Positions 1 to 10,800 of a stretch of DNA of 64,000 bases are shown here, piece after piece. Numbering within the stretch: position 1 is the first letter of the stretch; every line of letters begins with the position of its first letter. The position numbers and the translations under genes are program-made. The notes below the pieces were generated by a model. That model did not search any database. It was not told the origin of the DNA and saw only the letters and a program-made list of their open reading frames with translations. This stretch comes from Antedon mediterranea (Eukaryota > Echinodermata > Crinoidea > Comatulida > Antedonidae). Location: contig NC_092676.1 of assembly GCF_964355755.1 (NCBI RefSeq), forward strand, positions 15,484,288 through 15,548,287, given 5' to 3'.

Positions 1-1746
1 CCTAGTGAAAGTGCCTTTTACCCCAAGGACAATGTATAATACAGCACAGACTGGGTGTTTCGTAAGATATTAAAGGTATAGTATATTTCTGTTGTTTAAC
101 TCCGTAAAATTTAGCACTTTTTATTTCATTATAATCATATTAAATTTGTGTGCAAATTATTTACCCGTCAGCTGTTTTCCATTGAGTATTAATGACGTTT
201 GATGACGCACGTTATCAATATTTAAACAAACACCATTAAAAAATAAAACAGTTGACATACAGCAATTTAATTATGCATTGGAAAAGATACATTTAGAAAT
301 ATTTCTGAAGATTAGAAACAAACCAATCGATCAATTTTCTTGCTGGCTTCTAATTATAATACAGTTATGTAAAGCATAATTTAGGATTGAGCTATTAAAA
401 CCGAATGGTTAGGATACTTATTGTCATAGAGAAAGACTCGAGTTTAATTCAATGATTCTTTGATGAAAGTTATGATTTGTACGTTACATTTTCTTTTTTA
501 AAAAACCTAATTATTACGTTTCATTGTTGTATGTTTCTAGTCTGCAATTTAAGGAAATAAATGTTTATTTTGAATTGAAATTTTGAATATGAAATTGCCA
601 GGAAGGTAAAGGGTCTGTGGCCTGACAGAAACACTTTACCTGAAGCAGCAAAATAGTACTGTATTCCTACATACACTATTTAACTACCGGTACTCTTCTG
701 TCCATTAAATGATGCGGGAAGAGCCTCTGAGAATCGTTGGAAATTTGTTGATGACATATCGGAGTCAATCCTAACCCTGACATGCTATACTCAAGCAATC
801 TCAATGTAAACTTTATGAAATCCTAAATACATTACCCCCAATTTACTATAAGTGAAAAACTGATACTGTTTACAATATGTAATTGTTAGGTCTTCAGTTA
901 CAAGACAACTGTTGGGATATCCAAATTAAAGGTATTATTTCTAGAGCAAGTAGAAGAATGTTTCTTCTTTATGCACTGAAGGGCTATAATGCACCAATTA
1001 GTGACATGTTAAGTTAATTGATCAACTCTATATTCGATCAGTGACTGAGTATGCATGCGTAGTTTGGCACTCTGTCATTACCAAATATCACATGCAAAAT
1101 TATGCTCGGCCAGGGCAATGAGAGTTATTATATTGTCCTTTTAAAACACCAGTCTTGCTGAACGTAGAGAAAAATTAATATTATTTAGAGAAGCCTGAAT
1201 CCTCAAGTCAGAGAGAGGCATCGTAATATATAGCCTGCTTAAAGAGCCAATGTATCTAGATTACTTAACCCCAATAGATTTACCTAGAATAAGCACTAAT
1301 TGATAAAACAATTTAGCGATTCCCTATATTATAAAAAGAAACCGGAATGCCACCTATTTAATGTAAAAAATAATCAATTGAGCAGTGCAGATAACTTAAT
1401 TTTTATTTATAGTATTATATTTCATTATTCCTATTTCATTAATTTAACATTCTAATTGTATTTTTCGAAGTTGTATTGATATATATATATAGTTTATATA
1501 TTTGTTTATTGTAATGCAAACTTGTTTAGCTGTGTGCTATCGCTTTGTACTTGCATGTGAAACCACCCAAAAAGTGGTCATGTCGGTCATATAGGAAAGG
1601 ATCGATGAGGCCTAACTACATTGAGTCTGAAGTGAATAATCAGTTACGTATGATTGTTTTATGTATAAAATAATAGTATGTAGGCATTAAAATTAGAAAC
1701 TGTAATTTTGTTATTAAAATCCGGTAAATTTAATAATAATTCTTAC
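1..1746. other. Part of VGLUT-like intron 10, with a LINE remnant
   Basis: Intron sequence following exon 10 on the minus strand. The only recognisable content is a decayed non-LTR retrotransposon at about 600-1420 (separate entry) and an AT dinucleotide run at about 1480-1500. No exon seen. Confidence 0.6.
600..1420 (+). mobile_element. CR1/L2-like non-LTR retrotransposon remnant (reverse transcriptase C-terminal part)
   Basis: Read across several frameshifts and stops on the plus strand, the segment shows NRWKFVDD at 732-755 (the catalytic F/Y-x-D-D box of reverse transcriptase), IISRASRRMFLLYALKGY at about 933-992, YACVVWHSVITKY at about 1049-1087 and SLAERREKLILFREA at about 1151-1195. 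These occur in the right order for the thumb and C-terminal region of CR1/L2-type LINE proteins. The copy is a 5'-truncated, long-dead pseudogene. Which clade it belongs to is uncertain. Confidence 0.7.
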
Positions 1747-1857
1747 CTGAAATTGCAAAGCCACTTGAGCCGACAGCTATTGTCATACAAATGATAGCCA
1801 TTTTGGCGCCTCTTGCATATGCGGTGATAAGAAGAAATAATGCCTCACCACCAAAAC
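1747..1857 (-). CDS. SLC17/VGLUT-like exon 10 (last exon in window)
   Basis: Codes the end of Gly392 to residue 428 plus one base: [18 protein letters not shown] and a membrane segment ending in GSSGFAIS, which precedes the FNVNHLDIAP-type block in VGLUTs. That next block was looked for in 1-1746 and not seen, so exon 11 is outside the window. Donor TCAG|gtaag. Confidence 0.93.
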
Positions 1858-4800
1858 CTGAATTATAAAATACGTTATCGCTTTACAAATTCTGAAAGTA
1901 TTCAGGAAAATTGTAAATTTGATCGGGTGAGATGTGATGCCTTTTTCTTTTGTGTTGAGGTATACAGTAATGTTGGCAATTTTGTTTTCATTCCTTCTGT
2001 CTTTTATTTTACGTATGAAATATAAAAATCTAAAATACTCTGATCAAAATACTCCTTGTCTACTTATATATTTTAATGAATATGTTGAATTTATAATAAT
2101 ACTATTAAAAAAAGCTACTTAAGCTATGTCATCTCTTAAGTATAACAATAAATGGTATTTTCAAAGAAATACATTTGACAATAAATTTTATCGTGAATAA
2201 AGTACCATCCACGAAATCAAGGTTTTACGTATACGGAATTCATAATCAAAAACTTCATCCAATTTGACATGTATAGTCGGCTACTTGAAAGACAAACTAT
2301 ACCTTTTAAACTTAATGAAAATATTTTTTAAGTGCTTTATAAAACGTTTATAAACCAGTCATTGTTCCGTTTCTTTTAAAACCCAATTTATTTTGATAAA
2401 AAGATATAAATTCATAATATAATAATGTTATGAATAATTAAAAACATGTACTAAGGATCCACGAAAATGCAAATTTGAGACTGTTATTACTTTATTTTAT
2501 ATATTATATAATTAGTAATATTATATGTAAGCGAACTATAAATAAAAAAAATGACTAACGCAATTCGAATAGTTAGGAGATAATTTTTGTATCAAATGAT
2601 TTCAAAGGCTTACCACCACAGTTGAACAGTTTGCGCACGGTGGTCGTTGTCATCAATTGTCGACGTCGAAGGAAATCAGCTAGTTGACCGCCCAGAGGAA
2701 CAATGATAGCCATTACCAGGTGAGGCAAAGCTGATAACACACCAACCTATTTAATATCAATACCATTGAAAACAATTAATAATTATTATTGACAAGTATT
2801 CAATTTGCTTGTTCGTTTCCAATAATATATTGTTTTCCTTCGTATACATTTGCATATTGTTAAATATGGGTTTAAAATAAATGTAGAATCAAGCTTTAAT
2901 TTAAAAACCAAACACAAGAAAAAAAACGTGTCTAGTATTAAATTCCATTATTCTTGTTTTATGCAAAGCATGTTTTATTGATGACTTTGTCTATAATTAC
3001 CTATCAATCCAATCATTTATTCAGGAGTCAGTAGCAAGCACGTTGTATTATAAAATTAAGAATAGACTTGATCTTTTTTCTCATTAAGAATACATCAGTG
3101 ATAAATAAATACGAATTTTACATTCTTATAATTTAGTAGTCTGTGGTCGTAAATCAATCATTATACATTGGCAGAGACTTACAGTCTCATTGGGTCAGTC
3201 GAGTCAACCTGAAATAGACGCTCGTCTGTTTCATTATTACACTCACATTTTTCCTTTCAATCTTTTATTAATCAATCGATTACTGAAGTTTGAAAAAAAG
3301 GGTTTGTTGCCCTTTTCGTCAATATATATGGCATTTATCAACCAGCTTATTACAATGAATACGATACTTTAGTTTGCATTCATGAATGTGGTATGTGTGC
3401 TATAATGTATTAACTAGAAGAGTTCGACACTTTATAAGAAGAAGAACGTATCTACAGTATTTCTATATAAAATCAAGTAGGACCTACCTTTGATATTTCG
3501 TAATGAAATACTTCCTCCAAATAAGATGGTTGACCAGTAAGAAATAAATAAAAAGTCCAGCTTCTTGCAAAATTTGCTACGATTATAGCATAGACAGGCA
3601 TTGATGTAAAGAAACTTGACCAAGGAGTCGTACTGAACTGTAAATAATAAACATTACATTAATAATAATAATACCAATGATAATGCAAGAAGGCATTGTC
3701 AGATAGATGATAAATAAAAACATTCCCAATAAATTTCTGATTAGTGGATTTTCTTAGAAGTGTATTAGTGATTCTGATACTGTTTGCTTCAGCCGGAAGG
3801 CTTTCATTTTACATTTTGTCTCAATCAGTTTGTTTTTTCTGCTCAAAATTATAAAAAGTATTTAGAACTAGAAGTTGTAATGACTAAACACAGATTGCTT
3901 TGTCATCAGTTTCCCATCAGAGTTTTATGAACTTTTAGGAGCCGGTTTACTTAGGCCTAGGATTACCAAACCCGGAGAGATACGATACAAAATTTGACAT
4001 TCCTGACTGTCCTTCAGTGTGCAAGCACAGTACCTTTACTTTTACAGCAGGGGCACTGACATTCAGTGTCAGAATAATATTAACCTAAACGTGGAATTAT
4101 TTTATGAATAAATGACAATTAACATTGTTTTGTTTTATCATATATTATTATTCAAACCCACTATTTACTAAATGTTTACAATTACAACCTAATACTCAAT
4201 TTTGATGCTGTGCCGTCGAAGCAAGTATTTTCTGAAATTTCTGTCATATATAATAATACCTGCTGTAGAAACATATTGTTTCAGTCTAGAGACAAAACTC
4301 TATATATCCTTCAAAAAGTGAAAGCCAAAATCGATGATACTCTCTCAGTCTTGATAATACAGTATCTGATTCTTTATTGTTGAAAATAGAAATAAAGTTT
4401 ACGTTGAAATAGAAAATCATCGGAATGTCGTTTAAAGTATCATCGAGCAGTTGATGTGGGAATAACTGTATGACGAACACCAAACCGCTATAAATTGTTA
4501 ACTGGCGTTATCATTCTCGAGAGATGGTTAGCTTTTTATTTATAATCTCCAAGATATCACTTCATATCCATGTCTGTCGTGTCCTATCATAAAAATACTG
4601 ATTTGAAGATAGATATGAAATATCTTAATGTACTGAAGACTTCCAAGATTGTTTCAACGTACGTAATGTATACTCAATTCACCTTGGCATTAAGAATTGA
4701 TGAACGGGCTATAACAATGTTTGCAAATTGTAAGAAATATATCGCACTTATTCCCTTTAATGCCTTCTTTTCCCCCGGTAACACATAACTTTCTTTTCCA

Positions 4801-7800
4801 CATTTTCCACATACTTCCGTCTGAAGTTATATTATATCCGAATACAATAAAGTACATGTTTGAAAAGTATATTGTAGTACTTTGCCTATACTACCGATTG
4901 TATGCCCAACCATGAACATATTACATGCTGGTTTATTATTATTATTGTAGTACTTTGCCTATACTACCGATTGTATGCCTAACAACATATTTCATGCTGG
5001 TTATTTATTTACTCTTATTTAAAGATGTATTGTCTACCTGAATATGCCTTTTTTTTTTGGCCACTTTGAACAAACATTGAATCGAAAAAAATGTTTCACT
5101 TGAAAAAATGCGTAATTTAAAGTAAAAAAATAGAATAGTAATATTTGTTCATGTTTTGTGGGAGGAAGGCAATACATCTTTAAGTACCATAAATTAATTT
5201 CCTCTAATCATTCTCACTGTATATACCAGCAGTAGTAGCTTTTATATGTAATTTTTGATTTGTTAGTTATTGAATTATTGCAAAGTAATTAGATTATGAT
5301 ACAGAAGACTGCCACCTTTCATTTATTTATGTTTAAATAAAGTTAAAACTTATGTGATCGGACCTCCTAATAAAAGTATACTGTTATCTATATAAAAACA
5401 CTATATAACTGTAGAATAATAGTTTTTAGCTCGGTTAAAAATATTGTTATCATCACATTTTGAGCAATTTTATGTAAACATTTTCTTTGGAACAAAAGGC
5501 AAATAACATAACTAGACGCTAGCAAGAAATTGATAGAAATGCGTTTTAATGACATTTATGAGTTGTACTAAGAACAATGTGTTTCTTATTTTGGTCATCA
5601 TTTCCTATAGGTCTAGATTCATCGGCATTTCAACCAAGTTCATGGATCAGTACCGGTACTGTATATCTCTTTTTTGGAATCAACCCGATTTTTGTCTAAA
5701 GAATTTAAAAAATAGAAAAAAAAATTAAACAAACCTTTGTACTTGTGGCTCGTTCGCCTATACTCTCCAAGATGTAATTCTTTTCTTGTAATGTAATAGT
5801 TGGGTGAGAGGATGGACTGTCATGGCTAATTACTATAAACACAATGGCCCATGTGATACCCATTACACCTAAATACAATTGAAACAAGTTAAGGATTATC
5901 TGTGGAGGAGATGAGAGCTATCAGGGAATATACACATTCCTCCTATAATACCATGGTCTATACATCGAAATAACATTCTAAAGTTTAGAGTTTGCTCATC
6001 TAAATCATCACAACTCAAGATTGTGTTCTTTTTGATAGATTAAAACAATTATGCCTAACAGCCGTTTAACTAACAGAATAAATTAATGAAGTATCACTGA
6101 TACAATATAGGCCCAAAAACAAATCAGAATTTGGTATATTTATAAATGAAATGTAGTTTTACAGACTTTTTTTTTTACTACCAGTGTATTTTTTATCAAA
6201 ATAATTTCAGTTTTTGTTGAAGTTTTTTTACACCAAATACAATTAGTTTCATTCAAAAGTATTAATGTCATTATTTATCTTGTTCAATTACACTTTGCAT
6301 TCCAAAGGTAATTCGTAATTGGTTTTTGTTTAAAAATAACCTTACAACTTGTAAATTATCATTTATCTAAAGTATGAAGTAAGCCAGCGAACTGTCTGGA
6401 ATTTAGACTATTTCAAGTATTACAAATATTACTTCCAAGAAAAGTTAGCTTCTTTAACAATTTCATCGATATAATACATCTACCTTCATAAACACCATTA
6501 GAATGTATCTTAAAGGAATGCAGTATTATTTCTTTTAAAATGTGTAGCATTGTAGATATAATTCATATAAAACGAAGTGCGGTAAAAATTTTTTGAAATT
6601 TATTGTTGTTTAGAGTAAAATCGATTTTGAAGTGTAGATTTTTCAAAAAAACCGCGGATTCTCTATGAGCCGCCATGTTTAACACGAAAACGAGGTTGTG
6701 ACGTCATTGGTTTGACAGAGAAAATCATCCAACTGTGAGACTGCCCGTAGAGCGTGGATGCCTATATATACACAGAGCTAAATTAAGATGAATCACGGAT
6801 TACAACCTTACCAATTAGAACCCAGAAGAAGAAGAAGAAGAAGAAGAGATGTGGAGGAAATAGAAGGTTTAGATAATATTGTCGCACATGAAGGAGAAGA
6901 TATAGAATGGAGGAAAGTAAACAAGGAGGAATGGTGCCAATGCGGACGGTGTGAATTGATGGACACTGCTGTGGAATGCCTTTGTTGTCGGGAAATTGAA
7001 AATGTACGAGCGAAGATGAACATAGGATCAGAAAACGAAATGGCATGCATTTTAGACCATTTTGAATTCGAATTTGTATGTTTACATCCTGCAGTAATTA
7101 GAACTGCACTTGTTGCCCGGACAGACATTAGGCGAGACAGCATCGTTGACCCGATCCCGAACGAAACATTTCGCCTTCAGGCGTACAGGCAGTTCACCTA
7201 CTGGGTGCATGACCGCCTTGGTAAAGCCGTACGACGAGTCATCCCAGCCTGCGTCGTAAACAAAATCAGAAAGGACTTTCCTAGCATTGATGGAAATTAT
7301 GTTGGATTTAAAGAAGTCGAATAAATCGAATGGTATCAAGATGTTAATTCATAACATTTAATTATCGAATGCATCAAATAGTAACATTTTTTATAGCTAG
7401 GCTATGCCTACCTAGTTAGGCTAAATAAAAGCCATTTCCTTGATTATAAATTTTGTAATAGACATTATTAATATACTGTAACAAGAAAGAAGGGCGATTT
7501 ATTTTAATTCACTTAACAAGGGTATGTAAATAAAAATTAAAAGCAACAAACAGTAACAAGTGTTTTCTGTTTATTATTTGTATGCAAGCATTGTATTAAA
7601 AGCTGTTCCAAAACAGGGAAGAATCAAATCCAATCAAAATGTAGTTATTTATCATCTGGCCGGCCAAATATGTGAAATATAATTCGCGAATATAATTAGA
7701 CGTATTTTGCAGAAAGTTACTGAGCGTCATCTTACAGCAATTGCACAACAACACAATAATTATTATAATAAACATTTTTGCATCGGTAAAATTAGTTTAT

Positions 7801-10800
7801 TCACTATTTTCAGAGAATTTCCTTCAATGCCTTTTTTTTATTAATTCAACCAAAAACTATACACTAATAATTGCATCAAGAAAATATTTAAGAAATTGTA
7901 TTTATAGTAATATAATATGTAAGGTTTCATCTTTAGCAGTTTAAAAAGATTTTTTTACAAAACAAAATAAGCATAAATTAGCTTTGTTGGTTTTAATGTA
8001 AACACACTATGAAAGCAGAAACCTAGTTCTAAAATCTTCAATCGCATCTTCTTTCTCTGGTTTCTCAGAAGAAGCAATGTTTGTTGGAAGATCTGGTCTG
8101 TCTACATAACGTTGACCTAGAACTATAGCGCTATCTTCACGTCGGTCACACACCATTTCCATCAGTCTCTTTCTAAATTCGAAGGTTTTGTCTACATAAA
8201 TTTTCTTCAATACCCACTGCTTCTTGCGTTTGGGAAATGCCAGTCCAAATCGAAGAGTGCCTGTTAGGAAATGCACATAATTATTCCTCATTGTAAATAT
8301 GTCTTTATAGATTACTAATCAACAAATTAAAGAAGCTTTTATAAAACTACTTACCTTCCTCAGTAGTTGCTTGCTGTCTACCAACATTCTCATTGTGGTC
8401 CATAATTGCCAATTGATGACGGGCTCTCATGCCTTCATAGCTGAAGTGTTCCCTCTTTGGACAATATTTTAACAACATCCCATGAAAAACCTCTAGCGAT
8501 CCTGTAAGAAGGTTAAGCATTAATTTTATTATAAAAATTGTTATATTATAGTGTTTATTATTGTATGTTAAAGAATGTAGTATAGCAGGGCTTCTTTTGC
8601 CTTTAATTTATTCGAATGATCCCAGAGCAAAAATAGTACATTTCATATATCTTTTTACATACATACCTGTGTGTTTAAAAAGTGCCATCTTGTGCATATC
8701 TTTTAGTAATTTAGTGTTCATAACAACACCCCGAAGTGCATCATGAGCATCGCTACCTGGTGTCAGCCATTCAATTTCATGCATGTCCTCCAATAGTGGG
8801 TCGTGACTGCACTTGTGGAATTTATCTGCACTAGCCCATTCATGGAGGTTGCAGACGTGCTGTAGTAAAGAAAGCCACTTGTCCTTAAGGTCCTAAAAGT
8901 GAAATATAGTATAAACTATTAAATGAAAACTATTAACATAAATGAATGTTAACATAATAATCAATAAGAATGTACAACACATACTGTACTTCAATACAGT
9001 ATACACAAACAAATCGTGATAAAAAAACAGCTTTAATATAACTTACAGCATAATCGCCATTGCAGGAAGCACAGCACCACCACAGATGATTTTTTATGGA
9101 CGGTATCCAAAATCTAAGGTCTTCGCAACCTTTCTTCTTCGATTTTTCTCTAAGCTTCTTGGTGACGCTTTTAACAACATGAAAAATGTCAAACTCATGT
9201 TTTAATTCGGGGTAGTTCTTATTCATGTCACTTGCAATTTGGACATGTCTATCTGTAGTCACTCCCACGACATTTACATCTTCCTCTAGAAGGTAGTCAA
9301 TTGCCCTTGTGAAACCGACTCGCTCCATATTTGTTGAAGCTTGGCCTGGCGCTTCCGATACTTGGACAAGCTCAAAATGAATAATGAGCTCACTATTCTC
9401 CTCCATCAGAGAATATCCCAAATACTTAGCACTATGGCCAGGCGTGTCACTGCGCCCATCCCCACCAACGAAAATATCTTGGTAGCGAAATGCATCTATC
9501 CATATACCATGGTTTTCATTGTACAGATCATTTATTACAGGGAAAAGGTAAGACCTCTGAATATTGTAAAAATGTTTTTCTGAAAGCATGTGTAGTTTCA
9601 TAGTGGTTGCAATGTCAAACATTTTTTGGTATGTGCCACCTGAAAACAAAATCGATGCCGCTAACTCAAGGTTTCCCTTTGCCATGTTTCGCACAAGTGG
9701 TTGTGATTTCCACCTTCCTCTGTGATTGTTGTGGCATGTCCATTCAAATACAATCATTGTTCCCCGGTACAGTTTATGTATTTCTAATAGACTACCACAC
9801 TCTTGGCATGTATTAAAAAGATGGTCCAATGACGACTCATAGACGAGGAAGACTCCATCACTCTTCTTTCTTTCAGCCGTATTAGTTTCAGAGTCACTAT
9901 CAGAGCTGCTCGGTGAATATGAGCTATCAGAATCAACATCTGAAAAAGGCATGTTAGATAGAAAAAAATTATTTGATATTTTCAAGTACAAAAACCTCAT
10001 CTTTTTTTTTAAAAACCATTCAAATCTTAGCTTTCTTGGTCATAAACAAATAAATGTATTGTAAATGTGCCCATAGTTTTGAGTTGCAGAACAAATAGTA
10101 AACATAAAAAGAATAAATAGTACCTTCATCACTGTCATTATCAGAATTATCTACTTCTGAATCTTCTTCTTCTGGAACTTGTGGTATGTTTTGTGGGATG
10201 CTGGCTGTACTTGAGGCCGATGGACATTTGCGAGTTTTGGCTACAGACTTGGGCTTTTTTTTAAACAGCTTCACATAACTATGATCATGCTGGATCTTTA
10301 GTGGATCTGCGAAAGTGTCTGTCTGGAATGTACAATTGTAATATTTTGATAAAAAATAGCATTTATATGTAACAATCATTGCATTCCATTATTTATTAAG
10401 AGCCTTATTTGTATACACTTACTTGTGTTGATGAGTTGACCTTAGTTACTTGTCCACATTTACACCCTTCCGAAAACAAAATCTCTGGCTGAATTACTTC
10501 TACCGAATCTCTTGGTATTGATGTTTCATCTAATTCCACTTGGCCCATATCCAAAACTTTCTGAAAATGAATGCATAAGTTAACCATAATCTGCATGTTA
10601 GACTTGATGAAGACATGAACAAAATACTCGATGTTACAAAAGCCAAGTGTAGCACCTGATGATCCAAGAGTAATTTTTATCACCTTAACTCAACTTCATT
10701 CATGAAACAGTAAAATGTTGAAATTTATTTTATATCTACATATTTTCATTTCGTTTTGTGGGAAGATGTTATTTTTTAACATAACTAATTAACACCACTA

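Larger units (their letters stand above)
3638..5734. other. VGLUT-like intron 7
   Basis: Intron of 2097 bp. It holds a 73-bp tandem duplication (4871-5012) and a TTAA-flanked miniature element (5023-5179), given separately; the rest is featureless AT-rich DNA. Confidence 0.7.

Noticed and set aside
6783-7339. Antisense open frames across the P2X7-tail-like gene
   Set aside because: Shadow frames with no family similarity; the plus-strand frame has the full conserved domain.
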